Part shown: positions 1-8,103 of the stretch, in pieces
Layout of the letters: each line of letters starts with the position of its first letter
How positions within the stretch are numbered: the stretch's first letter is position 1
Assembly (NCBI GenBank): GCA_008080765.1
Contig: SHMU01000015.1
Coordinates: 1-36,064 of the forward strand
From: Promethearchaeota archaeon
Lineage (GTDB): Archaea > Asgardarchaeota > Lokiarchaeia > Sigyniarchaeales > SOKP01
Direction: 5' to 3'
Length of the DNA stretch: 36,064 bases
Notes under the pieces: generated by a model
Told to the model about the DNA's origin: nothing
Seen by the model: only the letters and a program-made list of their open reading frames with translations
Database searches by the model: none
Program-made: the position numbers and the translations under genes

Positions 1-199
1 TGAGGCGATCCGAAAGTGCAAAGTTATAAATCAAGCGGCATTTCTCCGATAAATCCCACAGGAGTTCTAATTGATCTACTGTGGGATAAATCCGAATTTT
101 TTGGGTTAATTGCACGTTCTCTTCTCCTTGCGAGGGTCTCTTTCTCTACTAGTGTATAGTATGCGAGGGATTTAAAAGGAGGGGGTCCGTTACTTTAGT

Positions 200-295
200 G
201 ATGTATAATGCGGAAGATCTCACCCACAGCATAAACCATGGAGATGCTCTGCGAAATTCATCCCCTCCATGAATGGAGGGGACTTCTTTCGCAAT
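200..295 (+). mobile_element. Degenerate right end of an IS200/IS605-type element
   Basis: A perfect 8-bp stem with a TGAA loop (262-269 CCCCTCCA, 274-281 TGGAGGGG) is framed by GCGAAATTCA on the left and CTTCTTTCGCAA on the right. From memory this is the usual look of an IS605-family right end downstream of a tnpB or iscB gene. The preceding stretch (about 217-250, CTCACCCACAGC then ACCATGGAG) resembles the 3-prime part of a TnpB guide-RNA scaffold but its stem is full of mismatches, so the element is decayed. No transposase or TnpB reading frame is visible in bases 1-200; it may lie outside the window or be lost. The TGAA loop recurs in both ends of the IscB element at 24485-26106. Confidence 0.5.
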
Positions 296-518
296 TAGTT
301 AAAACAAGATATAACACAATTAGTAAAATAAGATAGGTAATAAAGGCGGTTATAGGATACGAATTTGAAAACATAATCCATTCTTCTAAATATGCAAATT
401 GCGGCCATGCCTCAATAATTGCTCTTGAGAACATTGGAAATAAGAAAATAAAATAGAACAATAAGCCTATAATTACAAATAATGCCAAGAGATCAGCCAT
501 CAGCTCTTTGTTATTCAT
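258..518 (-). CDS. Small two-helix membrane protein, C-terminus replaced by IS end
   Basis: Function not recognised. The 86-residue product has two hydrophobic stretches, about residues 8-30 and 53-74, with a short charged N-terminus, so it should be a small membrane protein with two helices. The last 11 or so residues (CERSPLHSWRG) are encoded by the hairpin of the IS right end at 262-281, and the stop lies inside that end. The natural C-terminus therefore seems to have been cut off by the insertion, and the present tail is read-through. Whether the truncated product is still made is unknown. No neighbouring gene gives a hint of its role. Confidence 0.4.
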   Translation of the reverse strand: MNNKELMADLLALFVIIGLLFYFIFLFPMFSRAIIEAWPQFAYLEEWIMFSNSYPITAFITYLILLIVLYLVLTNCERSPLHSWRG

Positions 519-804
519 TTTTTATTCATCTTTTATTCAATTTTTATTCATTCCCATTTATACTTTACAGAATAAACTTTTAAATAAAAAGGGTGAAATA
601 GTGAAGATCTTAAAAAGCTTTAAAATATTGTTAATCTTGAAAATTGTAAATGTGTTGAAGATTTGAAAATTCTGAAATAATTTAGTCCAAAACAACTCAT
701 TTTTTAGTTTGAATGTTTGAATTATAACTTCCCTCAAATTTGAGTAAATAGGATTAATTTCAAGATAAACATCAACATGCAATTATACCACCCGGTATTT
801 CATT
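519..804. other. Gene-free AT-rich stretch
   Basis: About 290 bases between the small membrane gene and the TPR gene. An open frame of 74 codons on the minus strand (558-782) is low-complexity Phe/Ile/Lys/Asn text with no start signal, and I do not take it as a gene. I see no hairpin or repeat here. Confidence 0.4.
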
Positions 805-2355
805 CTATTTTTTACGTTTTTCTTTAGTTTTTTGAATCATTCGTCGCCGAGTTTTAGAATCCTTGACAAGATAATCATATTCATATTCTTCCACTTCATC
901 CTCTAATTCCTCAACTTCAGGGTAAATGGGATAGGGTTCATATATATCAAGCTTGCCGATATTGTGTTTTCTTAATAAATCGGATTCCCTATACTCTAAG
1001 GAGCTTAGGGTTTCAATATATTTAGGATTGTGTTTAGCAGCCTGTTTATAAAAATCAACTTGTTTTTTCAGATCATAATATGTATTACCTTTGTAAAATG
1101 TATTACCTCTTTTATACAAGTCTCCAAGAAGATAGTAAACATCTCCAATCAGATGATTATGTTTTTGCTCAACAATTGATGGATTAGTCCAATCAAATTC
1201 CCAATTTAATTCGTTAAAAAATCTGTAATGAGACTTATAAAAATAGTACACCCGTCCATAATCTCTAAGGCTCAAATAACAAATGGTTAAAAATATCGTG
1301 GACATTATTAATTGGGGATATTCCTTACTTTCTTTACTCTCGATGTAGATCGGGGTGAAGACTGATATCGCATCCTTGTAGTTTCTCATGGAAAAATATA
1401 TTTCACCTAATTTTAATCTATATTTGGAGTCGTGTGGACTAATAGTGAGAATTTTTCTCAGTACTTCTATGCATTTTCGAAATTGTTGTTGAGTTTCATA
1501 GATTTCACAAAGAAGATATAATGCTCGAATCTCTTTTGGGTATTTCGCAATAATTTTATTGAGTATTTCCAGAGCTTTTTGCCCTTCATGAATTTCATTT
1601 AAAGCATCCGCTAAATTGAGAGCCGCACTTAACAATGTGGGATTCATTCTGAGAACTCGTTTAAAGAGCGGAATGGCTTTTGAATATTCTTCCTTCTCTA
1701 GATAATAAAATCCCAATTCATACCAACATTGATAATTCTGAGAGTCTAATCGGATTGCTTGCTTAAAAGCATCCAGTGCTTTCTGATTTTTCCAATCATA
1801 TTTATAACATTTTCCTAAATTCATCATAAATCGTGATGTTTGGTTTGATTGTATAATTGTTTCAAATTCTTGCTCCGACAAATACGAGAGATACTCTCCC
1901 TCCATTAAATAATTCATTACAGAAAAAACTCCCGTTGAAAACCGTTCTGCAATTTCATCCTTAAATACTCTTTTAGCAATCGGATCTCCCAGATCTGTTA
2001 ATTTTCTCAAAAGAGGAAAGGCAATATTGCGATGAAGTAATCGAGTATTATACTTATTTTCAACCCATGCGTGAAGATTTGAACAATGCCCCCAGAACTC
2101 GATTTCAGGGGCGATTTCTTTATTTCGTGCAAATTGAAAGTGAAGATCATGACTTAGTTTTTCTTCAGCCTCATCAATGGATTTAATTGTATTTGCTTCA
2201 TCTAATCGATCTTCGGGGATATTTAATAAAAGATATTTACACGTAATAAATGATTGCCCATCAATATAAATATTCGTCTGCTCATTTTCCAATTTCAGGG
2301 TAATATATTTGTTTATTCTAAACACTTTTCCCGCTCGTGGTCCAAAATTATTCAT
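805..2355 (-). CDS. TPR protein with a conserved N-terminal block (516 aa)
   Basis: Probably a cytoplasmic scaffold; partner unknown. Residues about 1-165 form a domain shared with the protein at 8104-10539 (common motifs TNIYI.G..F..CKYLLLN, EFWGHCSNL.AW, TRLLHRN.AFPLL). After it come about five or six TPR-like helix pairs (about 180-350; typical text ALDAFKQAIRLDSQNYQCWY, YSKAIPLFKRVLRMNP, YKDAISVFTPIY), then a helical region, an acidic stretch near residue 480 (EELEDEVEEYEYDY) and a strongly basic tail (TRRRMIQKTKEKRKK). The start is supported by AAGGTG seven bases upstream (minus strand). No signal peptide or membrane segment. It is not in an operon with CRISPR genes. Proteins with this head appear, from memory, to be common in Lokiarchaeota-like genomes, so a CRISPR role is not implied. 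Confidence 0.85.
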   Translation of the reverse strand: MNNFGPRAGKVFRINKYITLKLENEQTNIYIDGQSFITCKYLLLNIPEDRLDEANTIKSIDEAEEKLSHDLHFQFARNKEIAPEIEFWGHCSNLHAWVENKYNTRLLHRNIAFPLLRKLTDLGDPIAKRVFKDEIAERFSTGVFSVMNYLMEGEYLSYLSEQEFETIIQSNQTSRFMMNLGKCYKYDWKNQKALDAFKQAIRLDSQNYQCWYELGFYYLEKEEYSKAIPLFKRVLRMNPTLLSAALNLADALNEIHEGQKALEILNKIIAKYPKEIRALYLLCEIYETQQQFRKCIEVLRKILTISPHDSKYRLKLGEIYFSMRNYKDAISVFTPIYIESKESKEYPQLIMSTIFLTICYLSLRDYGRVYYFYKSHYRFFNELNWEFDWTNPSIVEQKHNHLIGDVYYLLGDLYKRGNTFYKGNTYYDLKKQVDFYKQAAKHNPKYIETLSSLEYRESDLLRKHNIGKLDIYEPYPIYPEVEELEDEVEEYEYDYLVKDSKTRRRMIQKTKEKRKK

Positions 2356-2638
2356 AAAAACACCTTAGATTTAACACCATACTATTTTAGATTTTTACGT
2401 AATAAATTCATTAATAACTTGGTTTCTTACTCTTATATTTACATAAGAAAGGGTGCTATATAAATCATTGAGATAGTGAGATAAGTGATACACTTTCTTA
2501 AATCTCAGAAAATAGCAATGTATGGGAGGACTAATGTACTTTATGAGTTTATGATTTATAGAATTGAAAGAAAACACATCAAATAACAATTATTTCAAAT
2601 CCTACCATCAGCTTAAGAACTCAAGATAGTCATCGGAA
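2356..2638. other. Intergenic stretch between divergent genes
   Basis: This holds the promoter side of the minus-strand TPR gene (AAGGTG just before its start) and AT-rich sequence. Short open frames here have no coding character. I see no RNA gene. Confidence 0.4.
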
Positions 2639-2695
2639 TGAATCTCGTGGGATAATGCAATAATCTAAATATGACCCTATCTTTACATGATATAT
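2639..2695 (+). promoter_or_regulatory. Shared promoter-like element, copy 1
   Basis: About 55 bases closely resemble 13550-13600 in front of the cas operon. Shared core: GAATCTC.TG.GA.AATG, then AAATATGACCCT and TTTACAT. The core holds a TATA-like TCTAAATA. It lies about 170 bases before the surface-protein gene at 2862. Both copies are on the plus strand in front of a plus-strand gene. It could be a promoter with an operator, or debris of a small repeat. Confidence 0.4.
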
Positions 2696-2861
2696 TAATC
2701 TCTGGGAAGAATAATAGAAATTCCAGGTATAAAAATAGATATGTCGTAATAACGATTCTTTATAAGAAGGTGCAAATAAAAAATGAAAAAATCCATGAAT
2801 AAGATATGTTTCCAAGAAGATTCTATTCAAAATAATCTAAGGTTAAGGAGTGCGTAACCAG

Positions 2862-3530
2862 ATGAACAAAAAGCTCATAATACTCATATTTGTAATGTCA
2901 TTCGTTGGGATTATTCCAATTACATTCATCAATAACAATCGAATGAATACAAAACCAAGTTATGCCTTGTTAAAGACATCCGCAACGGAACCAGTAGAAT
3001 TCGGGGAGATTTATCCGAATTGCAATGATGGTAGGCTTGTGGGTGTAATTAATTCTACAATTACTAATGCCGGAACATTTGATTTCATAAATATTACATT
3101 TTCAGCGGTTTCTTTGTTTCCTTCAAATCCCGAAGCTAATAATTTTACGGTGATTGTGCGTATTGAAGGGTCTTTAATCGTGAATGAAACTATCACTGCC
3201 ACAGAGCATACAAATTATACGATAACCAAAATAATTGATAGAACTATAGAGATAGGACAAGAAGTAGAAGTAAATATTACATGTCCCGATGGTGCCGCTC
3301 AAGCCCTCTTTCTGGGGTATTATAATGATGATCCTTCAATTAAATGTACTATTGAGTATTCTGAGGTGTCGGAGAGTCCATTTCCTGGGGGATTGCTATT
3401 ATTAGTGCTCTCTCCGCCATCTGAATCTAACAGAATTTGGTCTTTTCCTTCCTTACTCTTAATACCTATTATTTTCGGCACTATCTTAGGTCTAATGAGA
3501 CATTATCGGAAGATAACAATAGTGGAATAA
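2862..3530 (+). CDS. Membrane-anchored surface protein (hypothetical)
   Basis: Function not recognised. Residues 1-25 from the ATG form a signal peptide or N-terminal anchor (basic MNKK, then hydrophobic LIILIFVMSFVGIIPITFI). The middle is rich in Thr, Asn, Ile and Val, with an alternating strand-like pattern and a few possible N-glycosylation sites (NIT, NET, NYT), typical of an outward-facing beta-sandwich. A hydrophobic helix near the end (PSLLLIPIIFGTILGL) followed by RHYRK would anchor it with the bulk outside the cell. I prefer the ATG at 2862, 11 bases after the AAGGAG at 2845-2850, over the GTG at 2850 that overlaps this site. It stands alone between a TPR gene and CRISPR array 1, with no sign of a CRISPR link. 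Confidence 0.65.
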   Translation: MNKKLIILIFVMSFVGIIPITFINNNRMNTKPSYALLKTSATEPVEFGEIYPNCNDGRLVGVINSTITNAGTFDFINITFSAVSLFPSNPEANNFTVIVRIEGSLIVNETITATEHTNYTITKIIDRTIEIGQEVEVNITCPDGAAQALFLGYYNDDPSIKCTIEYSEVSESPFPGGLLLLVLSPPSESNRIWSFPSLLLIPIIFGTILGLMRHYRKITIVE

Positions 3531-3889
3531 CTGCAATTAAAATGAGAAAATTGGCTTCAATTAGAAATCCAGCATGTTGCATTAAGAAATCTATATTCCT
3601 ATTATTTTAGACAATCCCGAAAATGTTTATCAGAAGGATGTTTGTTTGAATATAAACATTTTTTCCCTATTAATGACTCTAATTTTTTCAATATTGTTTT
3701 CTCAATTAAAATTAAAAGTTCAATATAATGTAAAACGTAAAAAAGCATTTGGAAAACAAAATCATCGATTATCACTCTTATTAAAAATGCTAAAAAATGA
3801 GATAAACGGACAAATGAAAAAAGAAGTGAAAAAGTAGGGAGAAATGGAAAATAAGAAAGAAATCATAGAAATAACAGAAAAGGATAAAA
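3531..3889. other. Gene-poor stretch
   Basis: AT-rich sequence with one open frame of 63 codons on the plus strand (3646-3837) whose product has a hydrophobic start and a lysine-rich end. It has no clear ribosome-binding site and I cannot tell it from chance. Nothing else seen. Confidence 0.35.
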
Positions 3890-4117
3890 ATGAGAAAAAT
3901 TAATAAAAAGGAAATTGATGCATTAATAAAAGAATTAACTTCCATCGAAAATGGAACATGAAAAAAACAACTGATGAACCATTCGGCAGCTATTGGAATC
4001 CATGTGATTGAGCTTTTATTAAACGCAGTTAATGATAAGAAAATCTCCAAAGAGATGGTCATCGGAATATGTAAAAAAATAGAAAACCCATTGCCAAACC
4101 CCTCTTGTATTATGTAG
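3890..4117 (+). pseudogene. Broken small gene with one in-frame TGA
   Basis: Read from ATG 3890, the frame codes 23 residues (MRKINKKEIDALIKELTSIE plus NGT), hits TGA at 3959-3961, then continues open for 51 codons with well-formed protein text (MNHSAAIGIHVIELLLNAV, ISKEMVIGICKKIE) to TAG at 4115. This looks like a gene of about 75 codons with a nonsense change. Selenocysteine at the TGA is unlikely: the context GT(stop)KKQL is not a redox motif and I see no SECIS-like stem-loop nearby. Translation restarting at the ATG at 3974, giving about 47 residues, is possible. Function unknown. Confidence 0.4.
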
Positions 4118-4470
4118 ATAGAATTAAAAGATATTCCTCTCGAACAATTTCTTATTTAATTCAACTCGTTCTTCTTTCTTATCTACACTCATTAGCTTTA
4201 GCCTCTAAATATAGTAGTAGCATTTTTTTCAAATTTCCTTTATTTTTGATTTTTTTAGTTATAATGATTCTTGGAATCCTTAACGAGATAGGTATTGATA
4301 CAACCTATCCATAATCTAGGCACGAATTTCAAACTTAGCTTGTATTAAACAGAATGTAGAAAATTAAAAATTCAAAACTTCTCTCTTTTTGACAGCTAAA
4401 TCTATGAGGAATCTACCAAAGTTAATCTTCTAGTTTGTGGAAAAATCGGAGGAAAAAATCTGACCAATTG
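4118..4470. other. Trailer side of CRISPR array 1
   Basis: About 350 bases between the gene relic and the oldest repeat of array 1. A 69-codon open frame (4105-4314) is hydrophobic, overlaps the relic and lacks start signals, so I do not call it. This is the distal end of the array, where transcripts coming from the right would stop. I see no clear terminator. Confidence 0.4.
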
Positions 4471-7277
4471 ATTTCAATCTACATGTTGAAGCTAAGTTGT
4501 GTGCTACTATCTCTATACAAGCAGAAATTGCAGATGTTGAGGCTTTTATGTTTCAACCTTCAAGTTGAAGCTAAGTTGTTTGCTACTATCTCTATACAAG
4601 CAGAAATTGCAGATGTTGAGGCTTTTATGTTTCAACCTTCAAGTTGAAGCTAAGTTGTTTGCTACTATCTCTATACAAGCAGAAATTGCAGATGTTGAGG
4701 CTTTTATGTTTCAACCTTCAAGTTGAAGCTAAGTTGTGTGCTACGGAGATACTTTATAATATTGATTTCTATTGTACCTGTTGGTTTCAATCTTCGAGTT
4801 GAAGCTAAGTTGTGTGCTACATAAAATTAATAATATGGTTGTTAAAAAATGTCAGAAGTTTCAATCTTCATGTTGAAGCTAAGTTGTTTGCTACGTAATG
4901 GTGATATAATCATGACACCTGAAGGACGATATGTTTCAATCTTCATGTTGAAGCTATGTTCTTTGCTACGATTATATTTTGCAATCAGTCCCGCCTCCAT
5001 CTTTAAAGTTTCAATCTTCATGTTGAAGCTATGTTCTTTGCTACAAAAGTTGTTGTACTAAGATGCGGTTGTGGTTATTTGTTTCAATCTTCATGTTGAA
5101 GCTATGTTCTTTGCTACATGGAAGTGAATACACCACGTTATCTTGATCCTAAGTGTTCCAATCTTCATATTGAAGCTATGTTCTTTGCTACATCGCCCCG
5201 GATCATTATTCATTATCAAATTTAGTGTTGGTTTCAATCTTCATGTTGAAGCTATGTTCTTTGCTACTCATAACCTTTTAACTCGTCAAGATATTCATCT
5301 ATAGTTTCAATCTTCATGTTTAAGCTATGTTCTTTGCTACCTATACAGAAAATGAGACTACAACAATCCAACAAAATGTTTCAATCTTCATGTTGAAGCT
5401 ATGTTCTTTGCTACTTGATTTTTGTTTCATTTATTAGCTTACCTTTCAATGCGTCGTTTCAATCTTCATGTTGAAGCTATGTTCTTTGCTACTTGATTTT
5501 TGTTTCATTTATTAGCTTACCTTTCAATGCGTCGTTTCAATCTTCATGTTGAAGCTATGTTCTTTGCTACTTTTTCCGGTTTGGTGAAGGATAAAAAAGT
5601 CTGCCGTTTCAATCTTCATGTTGAAGCTATGTTCTTTGCTACTGGAAATGATCATTGAAAACAAAGATTACAATTACTATTTGTTTCAATCTTCATGTTG
5701 AAGCTATGTTCTTTGCTACGAAAAATGAGATTCTGTCCGCGTTGTGGCACATTGTTGGTTTCAATCTTCATGTTGAAGCTATGTTCTTTGCTACAATTAA
5801 TTTCTATTCTAATTAATAATTAAAAAGAGAGTTTCAATCTTCATGTTGAAGCTATGTTCTTTGCTACCATGATACGTCAGCCTAATTCGAAGGATTTCAT
5901 AACGTTTCAATCTTCATGTTGAAGCTATGTTCTTTGCTACGAGATCAATTTTTATACGGCAGAGGATTTTGTCTTCAAGTTTCAATCTTCATGTTGAAGC
6001 TATGTTCTTTGCTACTCAATATTAGGCGGCTTCCTGCCAAGAATAAGACCTATCAGTTTCAATCTTCATGTTGAAGCTATGTTCTTTGCTACAAGAATCC
6101 ATTTGCTGTATTCGTGGAATTAAAGGTTATAACGATTGATTGTTTCAATCTTCATGTTGAAGCTATGTTCTTTGCTACGTGCGAAACGGGAAAAAGACCA
6201 CGAATATCTCAGAACGGAGATGTTTCAATCTTCATGTTGAAGCTATGTTCTTTGCTACGATCATACTCGTAATGAACGTAAAGCTTAAATAGTTGTCAAG
6301 ACAGTTTCAATCTTCATGTTGAAGCTATGTTCTTTGCTACCTCCTCCTCCTTAAGAGAGGGAGCAACTTTTAAGAGTCTCTTGTTTCAATCTTCATGTTG
6401 AAGCTATGTTCTTTGCTACTTTTTGCTTTTTTTATTTTTTTGTAAATAATTGCTGTTTGTTTCAATCTTCATGTTGAAGCTATGTTCTTTGCTACATTTT
6501 TTTGAGGAGATGGAAGTTGTATATTTTCCTTGTTTTAGGGTTTCAATCTTCATGTTGAAGCTATGTTCTTTGCTACTTCTACAACGGAAAATTAAACGGG
6601 CATGGAATCCCATACGTTTCAATCTTCATGTTGAAGCTATGTTCTTTGCTACATCATCAACAAAATTGATATAATTGATGATCCGAAATCAATGTTTCAA
6701 TCTTCATGTTGAAGCTATGTTCTTTGCTACTATCCCATAGGAGATAATTGCGTTATCTCTCTTGAGCCGTTTCAATCTTCATGTTGAAGCTATGTTCTTT
6801 GCTACTGGAAAGTGCGTAGCGGAATATCAAGCTACGCACGACATAGACGCTCCTGTTTCAATCTTCATGTTGAAGCTATGTTCTTTGCTACCTTTGATGG
6901 AACATATAGTAATTACAAGTTTTCTGTTGTTTCAATCTTCATGTTGAAGCTATGTTCTTTGCTACTCACAATCTTGATTGCATATATTAGAATCATAATT
7001 AGGGGTTTCAATCTTCATGTTGAAGCTATGTTCTTTGCTACTGTTGCTATTGAGAATTCATATTCTCAACGTATTCTCAAGTTTCAATCTTCATGTTGAA
7101 GCTATGTTCTTTGCTACATCCCCTTTGAATGGGATGATTTTGTAATGAACGCAATCGCGTTTCAATCTTCATGTTGAAGCTATGTTCTTTGCTACAAGAT
7201 CTTGCTGTGTTTGTCGTTGGTGCGGCGAACAGCATTAAACGTTTCAATCTTCATGTTGAAGCTATGTTCTTTGCTAC
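4471..7277 (-). CRISPR. CRISPR array 1: 37 repeats of 37 bp, 36 spacers
   Basis: The plus-strand repeat starts GTTTCAATCTTCATGTTGAA and ends GCTATGTTCTTTGCTAC. Read on the minus strand it ends in ATTGAAAC, the standard 5-prime handle of crRNA, and it can form a CTTCA-ACA-TGAAG stem. Spacers are mostly 35-44 bases (longest 49). Repeats at the right end are perfect, while those at the left are worn (4471 starts ATTT; 4550-4744 carry CAACCTTCAAG; 5154 and 5304 carry single changes), so the leader is on the right and transcription runs leftward. One spacer is present three times (4508, 4587, 4666) and another twice (5415, 5493). The repeat differs from array 2 at two positions (13 and 31). A type III effector operon lies nearby; no Cas6 is seen in the window. 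Confidence 0.98.
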
Positions 7278-7890
7278 CCTCTCAAAGTGTTAATATATAT
7301 TAGTTTAGAGCATTTAAAAAGTTTTAGGTATATGATGCTTAAAAGATTGCTTCGTCAATTCCTCCTATACATTAGAATCTTGGTTGAACAAGGCTAAAAA
7401 TATGTTGCTTTTTTAGAATCGAAGTTAATTTCATTATGTAAAACTGAGATACAGCTCTTTCCTGAGAAATTCTTTTTTTCGATCCGTTTCGAGCATCGCA
7501 TTTTTTGGAAATCCTTTATAAAGAAGCTCGAAGAAATTTGTGCCGAGCAGAGCGCTTCGCAGGTTTTTTTCTCCGAAATATTAATCTTGTATATCGATTT
7601 TGCATTGGATCATAAAGATAGACTTATCTTTTAATAGGAATACCACCTGTTGAAATATAAATCTTCAATCAAAGATCGCTTCGTAAACCTGACTTTTAAT
7701 TGAAATAAAATACACATGGAGCGCTAAGTTAAGCGAAAAAAAACTGCGGGAAAAAAATCCCACAAAAAGTGGTTCGATGCTCGAAAACATTTAAATAGTT
7801 TAAATATACTTTTTCACAAACTTAAAAATTTTGAAAAAATATAAAATTGAGGAGCATGAATATCTCGGTGATTCGGTAAAATTGAAATTC
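7278..7890 (-). promoter_or_regulatory. Leader of CRISPR array 1
   Basis: About 600 bases without a gene, right of the youngest repeat. It aligns in blocks with the leader of array 2. A central block (7487-7570, TTTCGAGCATCG, AAGAAGCTCGA, GAGCGCTT) starts about 210 bases from the last repeat in both. A distal block has GATGCTCGAAA, then ATTTAAATAGTTTAAATAT (from 7789) and GGAGC 61 bases later; it starts 513 bases from the last repeat here and 515 in array 2. TTTCGAGCATCG at 7487 and its exact reverse complement at 7775 form an inverted repeat about 290 bases apart. The TATA-like palindrome in the distal block is the best candidate for the pre-crRNA promoter, which would make the transcribed leader about 500 bases long. 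Confidence 0.7.
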
Positions 7891-8075
7891 TATCCTATTT
7901 CAGTGCAAACAACCTGATTAGAAGCCATCAAGTTTTTAATAATAGCTATTTAGCAGTGGAAAGCTTTCTATTGAGAAAAATGCCTGGTTAAAGAGCCTAA
8001 TAACAAAAAATGGTCTGATCTTTTCATTATTTTCATATTTTCACTATTTCCAGATCTCATTTTCCCATGAGAATA

Positions 8076-8083
8076 TTTAAATA
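8076..8083 (+). promoter_or_regulatory. TATA box of the TPR gene at 8104
   Basis: TTTAAATA lies 21-28 bases before the ATG at 8104, the spacing expected if transcription starts at or next to the start codon (leaderless mRNA, common in archaea). No ribosome-binding site is seen before the ATG, which fits. CCCATGAGAAT precedes the box. Confidence 0.6.
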
Positions 8084-8103
8084 GCAAGAGTTCTTACTAT
8101 AAT

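Noticed and set aside
558-782. Open frame of 74 codons on the minus strand
   Set aside because: Low-complexity Phe/Ile/Lys/Asn text, no start signal, typical of AT-rich non-coding DNA.
3959-3961. TGA as selenocysteine
   Set aside because: Context is not a redox motif and no SECIS-like stem-loop is seen; a nonsense mutation is simpler.
4105-4314. Hydrophobic 69-codon frame on the plus strand
   Set aside because: Overlaps a gene relic, no ribosome-binding site or well-placed TATA box, composition expected by chance.
4435-7099. Several open frames with SIFMLKLCSLL or NLHVEAMFFAT repeats
   Set aside because: These are CRISPR repeats of array 1 read as protein; the same holds for frames inside array 2 (29165-34879).
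4471-7277. Plus-strand transcription of the arrays
   Set aside because: Worn repeats are on the left, homologous leaders on the right, and the ATTGAAAC handle appears only on the minus strand.
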